Origin: an uncultured Prevotellaceae bacterium
Lineage (GTDB): Bacteria; Bacteroidota; Bacteroidia; Bacteroidales; Muribaculaceae
Length of the DNA: 64,000 nucleotides
Assembly (NCBI GenBank): GCA_946186575.1
Contig: CAMHNO010000002.1
Span: 62,001 to 126,000 of the forward strand
Direction: 5' to 3'
The position numbers and the translations under genes are program-made. This document shows, in pieces, positions 26,429-36,038 of the stretch; position 1 is the stretch's first letter; each line of letters begins with the position of its first letter. Below the pieces are notes generated by a model, which saw only the letters and a list, made by a program, of their open reading frames with translations, had not been told where the DNA came from and made no database searches.

Positions 26429-27136
26429 TTATAGATATTGTTTAATAGTGTTGTTGATATTTTCGATTTTCTTGTCGACACCATTGAGCTGGTCCATGCC
26501 TTTGTTAAGCGTGGTCGAGAATTTCTCGAGTGCCGCCAGAGCTATTTCTTCCTCGCTAACACTTGGCTCAAGGTCGGCCTTAAGCTTAGCTTGTGCCTGG
26601 GCCATGTGTTTTGGCTCATGGCTAAAGCGACGAGAGGGCATGGGTTCAAGTTGAGTCTTGGACTTGAGGTCTGCTTGCAAGCGAGGCTGAGCCACATGCT
26701 GCTGTTCGGGTTGAGTTACGGCTTGTGGCGAGGCAGTGATGGCCACAGGGGGTGGACTGGGCTTCTTGATGCGAGCTATTACCGGTTGTTGCGGGCCGAT
26801 TTGGCTATGCCGCTGATTGCGCATGAACCATATTCCCACGGTGGCAATAATCGCCACACTGGCGGCGGCTGCCCACCACGATGAGCGTCGCCACATCGAC
26901 GGAGCAATCTTAGCCTCTTGCTGCTCATTGGCCTCCCACTGGTCGATTAAGTCGCTGAGCGATTGCTCCAAGTCGCCTGGCACCTCAATGTCTTTGTCCA
27001 CTTCGTGCAGTTCCTTCATGAGCAAGGCATCGACACTGTCGTCGCCAAGGGCGTTGCGCAGCTGTTGCTCCTCGTCGAGAGTGGTCTCGCCGCGGTAGTA
27101 CATTTCAAGCAATGTGTTTAATTCTTTCTCGTTCAT
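26429..27136 (-). CDS. single-pass membrane anti-sigma factor-like protein
   Basis: This 235-residue protein begins at the ATG at 27136, which overlaps the TGA of the sigma gene (ATGA). The frame is open further upstream to 27439, but that part lies inside the sigma gene and is rejected. Residues 1-85 are acidic and helical (YYRGETTLDEEQQLRNAL), as in short anti-sigma domains. A membrane helix is at about 87-105 (WWAAAASVAIIATVGIWFM). The outer part is Pro/Gln-rich and ends in a helical segment (ALAALEKFSTTLNKGMDQLN). It probably holds the sigma factor inactive at the membrane. No FecR domain is present. Confidence 0.8.
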   Translation of the reverse strand: MNEKELNTLLEMYYRGETTLDEEQQLRNALGDDSVDALLMKELHEVDKDIEVPGDLEQSLSDLIDQWEANEQQEAKIAPSMWRRSSWWAAAASVAIIATVGIWFMRNQRHSQIGPQQPVIARIKKPSPPPVAITASPQAVTQPEQQHVAQPRLQADLKSKTQLEPMPSRRFSHEPKHMAQAQAKLKADLEPSVSEEEIALAALEKFSTTLNKGMDQLNGVDKKIENINNTIKQYL

Positions 27137-27636
27137 GACTTTAAGACTGATTGAAATTGGTTTCTTAGTGACTTGCGGGCTCGGCTCAGAAGTGCTCGGG
27201 CATTGGTGCTGGTGATGCCCATAGCGCTCTCTATCTCCTGCATCGAGCATCCGGCCAGGTCGCGCATCCGCACCACTTGCTGCTGCTGTGCCGGCAGCCG
27301 TGCTATGCACTGGTTGAGCAGTTGATGAGTCTGCTGCCGCTCGATGTGCTGTGATGCGCTGTCGCTGCCAGCGATGGGCATTTCCTCGGGGGGCTTGTCG
27401 ATGAACTTGAGCGATGCAGCCCGGTGACGGTCGAGGCACATGTGCTTGACTACAGTGAGGCAGTAGGCCTGTGGGTTGTCAACGTTGGCTATCTTGTCAC
27501 GCGTTTTCCAGAGCTTGAGGTAGGCATCCTGCACCACGTCCTTGGCGTCGTCCTCGTTGCCCATGAGCTTGAAAGCCATGCGGTAGAGACTGGCGTTGAG
27601 CGGCAGCAGTTGCTGTTTAAACTCGGTTGCGTTCAT
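27133..27636 (-). CDS. ECF-type RNA polymerase sigma factor
   Basis: This 167-residue sigma-70 family protein has region 2 at about residues 13-75 (GNEDDAKDVVQDAYLKLWKT, NPQAYCLTVVKHMCLDRHR) and region 4 at about 105-155 (IARLPAQQQQVVRMRDLAGC, SMQEIESAMGITSTNARALL). It directs RNA polymerase to a specific promoter set. Its TGA overlaps the ATG of the anti-sigma gene, so the two are probably made in fixed ratio. A DUF4252 gene precedes it by 25 bases and another ends the operon. No SusC-linked FecR partner is nearby, so it is not an obvious polysaccharide-locus regulator. Confidence 0.93.
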   Translation of the reverse strand: MNATEFKQQLLPLNASLYRMAFKLMGNEDDAKDVVQDAYLKLWKTRDKIANVDNPQAYCLTVVKHMCLDRHRAASLKFIDKPPEEMPIAGSDSASQHIERQQTHQLLNQCIARLPAQQQQVVRMRDLAGCSMQEIESAMGITSTNARALLSRARKSLRNQFQSVLKS

Positions 27637-27661
27637 TGATAGCCTTGCTTTTAGATGTGAT

Positions 27662-28126
27662 TCAGTTTTTTTGTGAGAGTGACATAATTTTCTCTATAGC
27701 GTCGGCCTTCAATTTCCCCTTCACGAGCACTACGGCCACCTCGGGGTTGCTGTCGCGCTCGTCGGCCACGATGACGAGCAGCTTGCTTATCGACTCACCC
27801 TCTTGGCTGGTGAATATTGCCACATTCTGGCTATGCTCGCTGGCATCAAGAATTAGCTCCATGTCGTCGATGATAGCGTTTTGCAGTTGCTTGGCTGTGT
27901 TGAGCTGCTGGGTGGTGGGCTGCTTGATGTTGATAACCTGCATGGTTTCGATGTCCTTGAGCTCGCTGGGCATCTTGTCGCCCGCCATTTTGAGCATATC
28001 CTTGTCAATAACCACTTTCTCGACATTGTCGCCATCGGGGAAAGCGTTAAACACATCGTCGACCGTCATGGCCTGTGCAGTGCCCAGAGTGAGGGCGAGG
28101 ATTGCGATTGCTAAAAACTTTTTCAT
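27662..28126 (-). CDS. DUF4252-type secreted protein
   Basis: This 154-residue protein has a signal peptide (MKKFLAIAILALTLGTAQA). Its domain contains DVFNAFPDGDNVEKVVIDKD, LNTAKQLQNAIIDDMELILD and KLLVIVADERDSNPEVAVVL, and fits the DUF4252 pattern. It is the first gene of the sigma/anti-sigma operon. A second, divergent DUF4252 member closes the operon at 25926-26420. Nothing catalytic is visible. The conserved pairing suggests the sigma factor controls or answers to these exported proteins. Confidence 0.8.
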   Translation of the reverse strand: MKKFLAIAILALTLGTAQAMTVDDVFNAFPDGDNVEKVVIDKDMLKMAGDKMPSELKDIETMQVINIKQPTTQQLNTAKQLQNAIIDDMELILDASEHSQNVAIFTSQEGESISKLLVIVADERDSNPEVAVVLVKGKLKADAIEKIMSLSQKN

Positions 28127-28279
28127 GATTGTAAAACTGTTTTTTTGTGTGTTGTAAAAATTGAGTGATTAAAAAGTCGTTTCACCAATCAAGACGTAAA
28201 GGTAGCCCAAAATGTGACAGCAAGAATCAAGTTTTTTCAAAAAAAATGTAGAAGGGATGAAATTTTGGAGTAAAAATAT

Positions 28280-28287
28280 TATCTTTG
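28280..28287 (+). promoter_or_regulatory. Bacteroidetes -7 box for dnaX
   Basis: TATCTTTG followed by TAGA, 31 bases before the ATG at 28319. Confidence 0.55.
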
Positions 28288-28318
28288 TAGACTAAAAGAA
28301 AAATAATCACACTTGATC

Positions 28319-30124
28319 ATGAGCGAGAATTATATAGTATCGGCGCGCAAGTACAGGCCGTCGAGTTTTGCCACTGTGGTGGGACAGAAGGCGCTAACCC
28401 ACACCCTCAAGACAGCCATCAAGAACGAGCAACTGGCGCATGCCTACCTCTTTTGCGGCCCTCGCGGCGTGGGCAAGACCACATGTGCGCGCATCTTTGC
28501 CAAGGCTATCAACTGCGAGCATTTGAGTGCCGATGGTGAGCCGTGCAATGAGTGCGAGTCGTGCCAGGCGTTTAACGAGCAGCGCTCCTACAACATACTC
28601 GAGCTTGATGCTGCGAGCAACAACTCGGTCGACGACATCCGCAACCTCACCGACCAGGTGCGTGTGCCACCACAAGTGGGCCGCTACCGGGTGTTCATCA
28701 TCGACGAGGTGCACATGCTCTCGCAGGCGGCGTTCAACGCCTTCCTCAAGACTCTTGAGGAACCGCCAGAGTATGCCATATTCATTCTCGCCACCACCGA
28801 GAAGCAGAAGATCATTCCCACCATCCTGTCGCGATGCCAGATTTATGACTTCTCGCGCATCACCGTGCCCGACATCGTGGAGCAGCTGCAGCGCATCAGC
28901 CAGGACAAGGGCGTGACTGCCGAGCCGGCCGCTCTCAACGTGATAGCCCAAAAGGCCGACGGAGCCATGCGCGACGCGCTGTCGATCTATGACCAAGTGC
29001 TTGCTTCGAGCGAGGGCAACATCACCTACCAGAGCGCCATCGACAACCTTAATGTGCTCGACTATGACTACTACTTCCGCCTCGACGAGTCGTTCCTGAA
29101 CGGAGATGTGCCACAAGCATTGCTCATCTACAAGGAAATCAGGGACAAGGGCTTTGACTCGCTCTACTTTGTGAACGGACTGGCGCAGCACCTGCGCGAT
29201 CTCATGGTGGCCAGCACACCGCAGACGGTGGGCTTGCTCGAGATGAACACCGACATTGCCCAGCACCACGTGCAGCAGGCGGCACGCTTCAACCCACGCT
29301 TCTTCTACTTGGCTATGGACCTGTGCAACACCTGTGACCTGCAATACAGAGAAACGAGCAACAAGCAGTTTGTAGTTGAGCTCACGCTCATCAAGCTGTG
29401 CCAGCTCATGGGGGGCACTCCAGTGCAGCAGGCGCCTCAGTCACAGGTTCAGAAACTTGCCACACCATCGCAGCCACAGCAGCCTGCGCCTCAGCCACAA
29501 GCAGCACCGGCTCCACGCCCTGCGCCTCAGCCGCAAGCCGCACCAGCCCCAAGGCCTGCACCCCAGCCACAAGCAGCACCGGCTCCACGGCCTGCGCCCC
29601 GACCACAAGCAGCACCGGCTCCACGGCCTGCGCCTGCTCCACAGCCTGCACAGCCCCCTCATGCCGGCAATCGCACCACCATGCCCCGCATCCTCATCAA
29701 TAAGCCTGCGGCAACCGGTGCCAGCAGCGAGCAAGCGCACCCCGCCACGAGCAGCGTGCGCAACCAGACTTTCACACCCCAGGAGTTTGTAGCTGCCTGG
29801 AACAAGTATATTGAGCAGAATCCGGGCGAGATAATCTTGCTCAGCGCCATGCGCAACAGCCACCCCACCAAGCTCAACGACACCACCTATCAGATCGAGG
29901 TCGACAACAATGCCCAAGTCGAGGCCATCAACAGCAACATGAACAAGCTCATGCAGTTCATGCGCAATGCGTTAAACAACGACATGGTGGCCCTTGATGT
30001 GAAGCTCTCGGAGCGCGGTGTGAGTGCCATGGCAAAGACCGACCGCGAGATTATCGAGGAAATGCGCGACCGCAATCCCCAGTTTGCTCAGATGATTAAG
30101 GATTTTAATCTGTCGCTCTATTAG
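28319..30124 (+). CDS. dnaX: DNA polymerase III subunits gamma/tau
   Basis: This 601-residue clamp-loader ATPase loads the sliding clamp on DNA and, as tau, links polymerases at the fork. Visible motifs are Walker A (GPRGVGKTTCARIF, residues 47-60), the zinc cysteines C66, C76, C79 and C82, Walker B DEVHM near 129-133, and the SRC sensor loop (LSRCQIYDF). After the ATPase and collar comes a Pro/Ala/Gln linker with a 12-residue repeat (PQPQAAPAPRPA), then a C-terminal domain (FTPQEFVAAWNKYIEQNPGE). The ATG at 28319 is preferred to an in-frame TTG at 28313. Confidence 0.96.
   Translation: MSENYIVSARKYRPSSFATVVGQKALTHTLKTAIKNEQLAHAYLFCGPRGVGKTTCARIFAKAINCEHLSADGEPCNECESCQAFNEQRSYNILELDAASNNSVDDIRNLTDQVRVPPQVGRYRVFIIDEVHMLSQAAFNAFLKTLEEPPEYAIFILATTEKQKIIPTILSRCQIYDFSRITVPDIVEQLQRISQDKGVTAEPAALNVIAQKADGAMRDALSIYDQVLASSEGNITYQSAIDNLNVLDYDYYFRLDESFLNGDVPQALLIYKEIRDKGFDSLYFVNGLAQHLRDLMVASTPQTVGLLEMNTDIAQHHVQQAARFNPRFFYLAMDLCNTCDLQYRETSNKQFVVELTLIKLCQLMGGTPVQQAPQSQVQKLATPSQPQQPAPQPQAAPAPRPAPQPQAAPAPRPAPQPQAAPAPRPAPRPQAAPAPRPAPAPQPAQPPHAGNRTTMPRILINKPAATGASSEQAHPATSSVRNQTFTPQEFVAAWNKYIEQNPGEIILLSAMRNSHPTKLNDTTYQIEVDNNAQVEAINSNMNKLMQFMRNALNNDMVALDVKLSERGVSAMAKTDREIIEEMRDRNPQFAQMIKDFNLSLY
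29483..29626 (+). repeat. 36-bp minisatellite inside dnaX
   Basis: Four 36-bp units start at 29483, 29519, 29555 and 29591, each coding for a Pro/Ala/Gln/Arg-rich 12-residue linker. The copies differ at a few third positions. Confidence 0.8.
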
Positions 30125-30280
30125 TTCTTAATGTAGCGCAATCCAGCAAAATACTGACCTCTCAAGCACCCCTCATCGACACTCGTTAAGCGTGCCGATG
30201 TAGGGCCATAGCATGCCGTGGCCAAGATGGGCTCAGGCGAACATAATGGATAATTTCAACTATAAAATAAGCGGAAAATA

Positions 30281-30314
30281 AGCGGCTGCACCGTGCGTTG
30301 ACGATGCAGCCGCT
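30281..30314 (-). terminator. terminator after the first SusD-like gene
   Basis: AGCGGCTGCA pairs with TGCAGCCGCT, followed by TATTTTCC on the minus strand, 57 bases beyond the stop at 30371. Confidence 0.65.
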
Positions 30315-30370
30315 ATCAATTATTCACGCTTGACAGACACTCATAATGTGTCTATCGCACGCCTATTCCA

Positions 30371-32107
30371 TTACCAGCCTGGGTTCTGGCTCATGGCCTT
30401 GTTAAGGTTGATCTGTCCGCTTGGAATTGGGAACAAGTTGTACTTAGGATCCCAAATGCGCGGAGCACCATTGTTAGTGCAGTTGATGTAACCATCGGGA
30501 TCGACAGTAACCCTTGAGATGTCGATGCCCTGAGCGTCAAAGCCCTGAACATTTGCGCCACGGCTCAGGTTAGGATACTTCTGAGTGTCGAGCTTATCGA
30601 GCTGGTTCCAGCGCTGGAGCGAGTAGTAACGGTCGTTCATGCAGAACATCAACTCAACGCGGCGCTCACGGCGAATCTCCCAGATGAGGGGACTCACGCC
30701 CATGTTGTTGGCTGGGTCGGCAGCAACGCCAGTGGCCAGGTGAGGCATGTTAACGCGGTCGCGCAGCAGGTTGATCGACTTGTCAAGGTCGCTCTGAGTG
30801 CAGCTGCCAAGCTCGGCGCAAGCCTCGGCATAGTTGAGAAGAATCTCAGCGTACCAGAAGATAGGAGCGTCGGTGTAGTTGCCATTGGTCGACTGACGCT
30901 GAGCGTTGTTGGCACCGGCATACTTCACGTTGTCAAAGAGCATCACGCCATAGCCAGTAGACGAAGTGGACTGAGCCGAGATGCTGGCCTGGCCTGGGAA
31001 GCGGGCATAGCCGCAGCCCAAGAATTGCAGGATGGTGTCGACTTGAGCGGTGAGGCGGGGGTCACGCTTTGCAAACACGTCAACCATGTTGATGTAAGGT
31101 TGTGGTGTGGTGTAGAGACCCGAGTTGTCGATAATCATGCTAATCTTGCCCTTGTCGCTCTTGTCCATCGAGGTAGTGGCCAGTGGCTTGCCATCGCGGA
31201 AGAGGTAGCTGTCGAAGGCATCCTTGTTGATACCGTTAACCTGGGTAGAACCGCATGTATAGTCGATAGTACCGTGAGCCATAGTACCTTGAACATAGTG
31301 CTTGTAGAGAATCATCTCCTCGTTGCCCGAGAGGTCATCGTCGTCGAAATTCCCCTTGTAGCTTGAATTGAGCTTGAATTTGCCCGAGTTCATGATCTCC
31401 TGGCAGGCGTTCTTAGCCTCGGTCAGATAAGTTGTAGCGCGGCTGAGGTTGTTGGCAACATACTTGCTGTAAGTACCCTCATAGAGGCAAATCTCGGCCT
31501 TCATGGCCAGAGCCACCCACTTGTTGAAGGCCACACGCGAGCCATCGTTCATGGTGATGTTGCTGCAGGCAAAGTTCAGGTCCTCGAGCACCTTGTCCAT
31601 CACGTCGTTGCGTGGCTGGCGGGGGCCGTAGAGGATGTCCTCGTCGTTAGAGTCAAGTTCCTTGTCAACCCAGTAGCAGTCTCCAAAGTTGCGTACCACC
31701 TTGTAATGCTGCCAAGCACGATACAGGCGGCCCACACCCAGCCAGTTGTTCTTGCTGGCATCGTTCATTGAGCTGATGCCTGGCACAGCGGAGATGAGGG
31801 TGTTGGCACGACGAATCTCGGTGTAAGGAGTGTTCCATGATGCTGCCGATGCTGGCACGCTGGTGTAGGTCCAGCGTGCGATACCAGTAGTGCCCTGGTC
31901 ATCGTTCAGATTGTTGAAGTAGTAGTCGCCACTGCCCGATCCATAACCTGTGAAGGTGTTATAGAAGTAGTTGGCAAACAGTTGCACGTTAGTTTCGCTC
32001 GTGAAGTAGTTTTGCTTCGTGAATTGATCGTATGGTTCGGTATCGAGCAGATCGGAGCACGAAGTGAGCAGTAGTCCTGCAGCGAAAAATAAAAATATCT
32101 TTTTCAT
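30371..32107 (-). CDS. SusD/RagB family nutrient-uptake outer membrane lipoprotein
   Basis: This 578-residue surface lipoprotein captures a glycan or peptide ligand and covers the SusC channel like a lid. The signal ends in a lipobox (LLLTSC), followed by SDLLDTEPYDQFTKQNYF, the standard SusD start. TPR-like helices and the conserved IRRERRVELMFCMNDRYYSL and NLFPIPSGQINLN C-terminal blocks are present. It lies 66 bases after its SusC partner on the same strand. No glycoside hydrolase or regulator is next to the pair, so its substrate cannot be named. Confidence 0.93.
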   Translation of the reverse strand: MKKIFLFFAAGLLLTSCSDLLDTEPYDQFTKQNYFTSETNVQLFANYFYNTFTGYGSGSGDYYFNNLNDDQGTTGIARWTYTSVPASAASWNTPYTEIRRANTLISAVPGISSMNDASKNNWLGVGRLYRAWQHYKVVRNFGDCYWVDKELDSNDEDILYGPRQPRNDVMDKVLEDLNFACSNITMNDGSRVAFNKWVALAMKAEICLYEGTYSKYVANNLSRATTYLTEAKNACQEIMNSGKFKLNSSYKGNFDDDDLSGNEEMILYKHYVQGTMAHGTIDYTCGSTQVNGINKDAFDSYLFRDGKPLATTSMDKSDKGKISMIIDNSGLYTTPQPYINMVDVFAKRDPRLTAQVDTILQFLGCGYARFPGQASISAQSTSSTGYGVMLFDNVKYAGANNAQRQSTNGNYTDAPIFWYAEILLNYAEACAELGSCTQSDLDKSINLLRDRVNMPHLATGVAADPANNMGVSPLIWEIRRERRVELMFCMNDRYYSLQRWNQLDKLDTQKYPNLSRGANVQGFDAQGIDISRVTVDPDGYINCTNNGAPRIWDPKYNLFPIPSGQINLNKAMSQNPGW

Positions 32108-32173
32108 ATTATCTGTCTTTTTATAGTGTATAATATCTTCAGTCCTTATTAATTAAATAATGTGGACACCGAA

Positions 32174-35100
32174 TTAAAGATCAATTTGGATACCAAATGA
32201 GTAAGAACGCATGATTGGGTCGATACGTCCCCAAACACCATTGCCGTAGGCTCCCTCACCGTTGTTCATCTCAGGATCGATACCTGTGCCCTTGTTGTGG
32301 TTGATGATATCGAAGGCATTGTTGATAGCGGCATAGACGCGGATGCGGTCGATGCGAATCTTGCGAGTGAGGTTCTGAGGAATAGTGTAACCCAGGGTGA
32401 TGTTCTTCATGCGCAGATAAGCCATGTTGACAAGGTACTTGGTCTGGGGATAGAAGTTGTATCTACCACCATTGAGGATGTCGCTCGATGCATTACCCTG
32501 GCCAGCACCGCCACCCCACATGCGGGGGAAGTCGGCTTCCTGACGGATAGTGCCGGCAGCAAACTCGGCCTCGGTGATGTAGTCGGTCTGGTTAGCATAG
32601 AGGGCATCGGCACCACGCATCATGGGCATTACGAATGCACTCTGAGTCCACACCTTGCGCTTGCCCACGCCCTGCAGGTAGAGGTCGAGGTCGAAGCCCT
32701 TCCAGTCGCCGCCCAAGCGCAGTGAGTACTGGAAGCGTGGAGTGGTGTTGCCAATCTTGATAAGGTCGCCGTGGTCCTTGTCGGTACCAGCTCCCCAGTC
32801 AATCACGCCGTCGCCGTTCTGGTCAACAAACTTGATGTCGCCAGGGCCAAACACGAAGCCACCACTCTGCAGCTTAGTCTGGTCGGCAACGCCGTCCTTA
32901 TAGTTCCATGAGCCGTCGGCATTCTGGCCATTGAAGTCGTTGAAGTCGAAATAGCGGTCAGTCTCAAAGCCCCAAATTGCGCCATATTCCTTGCCAGTGT
33001 AGTTAGTGTTGAGCAGGTTGTTGCTGTCCCACTCAGTAACTGTGGTCTTATAGTCACTCAGGTTAAAGGTAGCATACACGTTGGCATCGCCAAAGCGGTG
33101 ACGCCAGTCGATGGTAACCTCCCAACCGCGAGTGCGCAGCGAACCGGCATTCTCCCATGCTGCTGTAGTACCCAGCACTGCTGGCAAGGTCTTACCAGGA
33201 GCAAGCATGTCCTTAGTGTCGCGCTGATACCAGTCGAAGCTGAAGTTAATCTCACCACGCAGGAAGCTCAAGTCGATACCCACGTTAGTGGTCTTGATCT
33301 TCTCCCAAGTAAGTGACGAAGAAACCAGCTTAGGAGCGCCAAAGTAGTCGTAACGCGATGAGCCGGTACCCATCCAGTAAACGCCATTGCTAACCTTCGA
33401 CATGGTCTCAAGGAACATGTTCTGGCCAATCTCTTGGTTACCAATCACACCATAAGATGCACGGAGCTTAGCATTGTTCACTACTTCCTTGATTGGCTCC
33501 CAGAAGGCTTCCTCGCTGATGCGATAACCTACCGAGAACGATGGGAAGAATGCCCACTGATCCTTGCTTGGGAACTTGCTCGAACCGTCGTAGCGGCCGT
33601 TTACCTCCAGCAGGTAGATGCCCTTGTAGTCATAGTTGATGCGACCAAAGAAGCCTGCCGAACCCTGGTGGGTGTGCTGGTGAGTGTAGGTGTAGTCCTC
33701 GTTGGTGAGCGCGAGCTCAGGCATGTTCACATCCTGCAGGTCGTGACGCTCGTAGTAGAGGTACTCGTAGTCGGCCTTGTCAAGGTTGGCACCAACCATC
33801 ACGTTCAGGTGGTGAGCATCGTTGAAGGTCTGGTTGTAGTTGAAGTAGCCGTTGAACACCTGGTTCTGGTAAACGCTGTGGTCGGTCTCGAGCCAAGTAG
33901 AGGTAACGAGGGTGCTGGTTGGGCCCTTAGGAGCCAAGCCCCAAGTGTTGTAGAGGTTAACGGGCAGACCCACGTCTTTATACTTGGTGTTCTTGCGGAT
34001 GAAGGTGTAGTCGCCATTGAAGGTGAGGCCATGTGTGAGGTCAATCTTCACAAAGCCTGTCATGCGCAGGTTGTTCATGTGACGGTCACGGTCACCACCT
34101 TGCTTGCGATAACCAATCATGGTGCGGGCATCGTAGGCCTGGCCGTCGTTGGGGTTCACGAAGTAGCCATAAGGGCCAAAGAACGAACCCCAGCGCCACA
34201 GGTACTGATAACCGGCGTTGCCATAGTTCTGACGGTTCGACACGCCTTCATAGGTGCGGTCGGTGTAAGCGATGCGGGTACCGATGGTCAACCAGTCGGT
34301 GGCCTGAACCGAGATGTTGGCAGCAGCGTTGTAGCGCTTAACCTTGTCGGGGTTGAATGTGTGAAGGCCCTGACGCTGGTCGTAGCCGAACGACACATAG
34401 TAGTTGGCACGGCCCGAGTTGCCAGTAACCGAAATGTTGTGGCTCTGGGCGGGAGCGTGCTTGCTGAACATGATGCCGGGCACGTCCCAGTTGGCATAGT
34501 AGCCATACTCGTCGTAGTCGTCGCCGTAAATCATCTCGCGGTAACCGGCCTTAGTGTCGCCATGCTTCTCTATCCAGTTGTGGATACCAGCCTGGAACTC
34601 AGGGCTGTCCATGTACATACCGAAGAGCTCAGCCTCAAGACCCATGCGCTTGTTCACATCGATAAGGCCTTGCACCTGAGTGGGCACGTTAGGATAGTCG
34701 GGCAGGGTGGTTGCCTGGCTCCACGAGAAGTTGTTCTTGTAGCTGACCTTTACGTTGTCCTTCACATGACCAGTCTTGGTGGTGATGAGCACAACGCCAA
34801 ATGCTGCACGAGTACCGTAGATCGAGGTCGATGCAGCATCCTTGAGCACCGAGATGGTCTCGATATCGTTAGTGTTAAGGTAGCTCAGGTTGTCGGTGGG
34901 AACACCATCCACAACATAGAGAGGTGTTGAAGTTCCACTGTTAGAGAGCGTACCGATACCACGAATCACGAGCGATGCCTCACTGTCGATGCGGCCATCG
35001 TTGTTAAGGATGGTAAGACCAGGAACGGTACCCTGCAGGGCCTTGCTCACGTCGGTCTCGCTCTTCGACTCAAGGGCCTTGCTCACGTCAACGTTGCTCA

Positions 35101-35488
35101 CCGCACCGGTGAGGTTGGCCTTCTTTTGAGTACCATAGCCCACAACCACAACCTCGTCGAGGGTCGCACGGTCCTCTTCGAGACGAATGTTGAGACTACT
35201 ACCAGGATTAACAATCACTGTCTTGTAACCGATGTACTCGATTTGAATTTTGCCCTTTCCCGTTGTACGGAAGCTGAAGCGTCCGTTGATGTCGGTTGCA
35301 GTGACGCGAGTAGTACCCACTTCGGTAATCGTCGCGCCAATGACGGGCTCACCATTCTCATCGACCACGGTTCCCGACACATTAGCCGTTTGTGTCGTAG
35401 CCGATTGAGGCGCCTGCTCGGCATGGGTCACGTTAACGCTACCCACGGCCAAGAACAATGCGCCCAACAATGCAATTTGCTTTTTCAT
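32174..35488 (-). CDS. SusC/RagA family TonB-dependent outer membrane transporter
   Basis: The ATG at 35488 (rather than a GTG two codons upstream) gives a 1104-residue protein. It has a signal peptide (MKKQIALLGALFLAVGS), a CarboxypepD_reg-like domain (VSGTVVDENGEPVIGATI, VTATDINGRFSF) and a TonB-dependent plug (LDEVVVVGYGTQKKANLTGA; TSIYGTRAAFGVVLITTKTG). A 22-strand barrel ends in YSFGIQIDL with a terminal hydrophobic residue. It imports large nutrients using TonB energy. It diverges from a second SusC gene and shares its first 22 bases of start context with it. Confidence 0.95.
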   Translation of the reverse strand: MKKQIALLGALFLAVGSVNVTHAEQAPQSATTQTANVSGTVVDENGEPVIGATITEVGTTRVTATDINGRFSFRTTGKGKIQIEYIGYKTVIVNPGSSLNIRLEEDRATLDEVVVVGYGTQKKANLTGAVSNVDVSKALESKSETDVSKALQGTVPGLTILNNDGRIDSEASLVIRGIGTLSNSGTSTPLYVVDGVPTDNLSYLNTNDIETISVLKDAASTSIYGTRAAFGVVLITTKTGHVKDNVKVSYKNNFSWSQATTLPDYPNVPTQVQGLIDVNKRMGLEAELFGMYMDSPEFQAGIHNWIEKHGDTKAGYREMIYGDDYDEYGYYANWDVPGIMFSKHAPAQSHNISVTGNSGRANYYVSFGYDQRQGLHTFNPDKVKRYNAAANISVQATDWLTIGTRIAYTDRTYEGVSNRQNYGNAGYQYLWRWGSFFGPYGYFVNPNDGQAYDARTMIGYRKQGGDRDRHMNNLRMTGFVKIDLTHGLTFNGDYTFIRKNTKYKDVGLPVNLYNTWGLAPKGPTSTLVTSTWLETDHSVYQNQVFNGYFNYNQTFNDAHHLNVMVGANLDKADYEYLYYERHDLQDVNMPELALTNEDYTYTHQHTHQGSAGFFGRINYDYKGIYLLEVNGRYDGSSKFPSKDQWAFFPSFSVGYRISEEAFWEPIKEVVNNAKLRASYGVIGNQEIGQNMFLETMSKVSNGVYWMGTGSSRYDYFGAPKLVSSSLTWEKIKTTNVGIDLSFLRGEINFSFDWYQRDTKDMLAPGKTLPAVLGTTAAWENAGSLRTRGWEVTIDWRHRFGDANVYATFNLSDYKTTVTEWDSNNLLNTNYTGKEYGAIWGFETDRYFDFNDFNGQNADGSWNYKDGVADQTKLQSGGFVFGPGDIKFVDQNGDGVIDWGAGTDKDHGDLIKIGNTTPRFQYSLRLGGDWKGFDLDLYLQGVGKRKVWTQSAFVMPMMRGADALYANQTDYITEAEFAAGTIRQEADFPRMWGGGAGQGNASSDILNGGRYNFYPQTKYLVNMAYLRMKNITLGYTIPQNLTRKIRIDRIRVYAAINNAFDIINHNKGTGIDPEMNNGEGAYGNGVWGRIDPIMRSYSFGIQIDL

Positions 35489-36038
35489 ACGCACATGTTT
35501 TTTGATAATTAATTTATTAATAGTGTATTAAGATATATATAGTGGTAATCAAAGTATAAAAATTAGTATCAACATTTATCATTTCAATACTATAAAGCAA
35601 ACTTAATTTGCAAAATTGAGTATTTTTTTCGATTTATGCAAGATTTTTTAAAAAAAAATTTAACAAAACTTATTATTCCCTTTTTGATATGACCACAATC
35701 AATAGCTTATCGTTTTGTCAAATTTTACTTCTAAATAAATGTAAATAAAAATTAATGGTTTGTCCAATATTTTAATAATATAAATTCGACAACACTATAT
35801 TTATATACAAATTTGCGCTCATTTCTTATCAAAAAACGTGATTTAAGATATATTTTTTAACTAAACGATACATTTTCTGCTAAAAATACTTGCACAAAAC
35901 AAAAATTCTCTTCAATTTTGTACTCACTTTGCAAAAGTATGAGCAAAATTAATGACACAGTCTATTGCCAAATAAATACAAAGTAACATATTACAATTAT
36001 ATTCACATTTAACACTAACATTAACAAAACAAGTGCGT
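35489..36038. other. AT-rich divergent intergenic region between two SusC genes
   Basis: About 550 bases without a gene. The stretch is very AT-rich and must hold the promoters for both SusCD loci. A TAAGTTTG box on the minus strand at 35598-35605 is the best match. On the plus side only near-matches (CACTTTGC near 35926) were seen. No long repeat or hairpin stands out. Confidence 0.7.
35598..35605 (-). promoter_or_regulatory. possible -7 box for the minus-strand SusCD pair
   Basis: TAAGTTTG on the minus strand, about 110 bases before the SusC ATG. No clear -33 element. Confidence 0.4.

Noticed and set aside
27137..27439. N-terminal extension of the anti-sigma frame
   Set aside because: It lies inside the sigma factor gene in another frame. 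The ATGA overlap and the acidic N-terminus support the start at 27136.
33434..34930. A 498-residue open frame on the plus strand inside the minus-strand SusC gene
   Set aside because: It is a shadow of the SusC coding frame. Its translation is Val/His-rich without any family motif, while the minus strand has a complete SusC.
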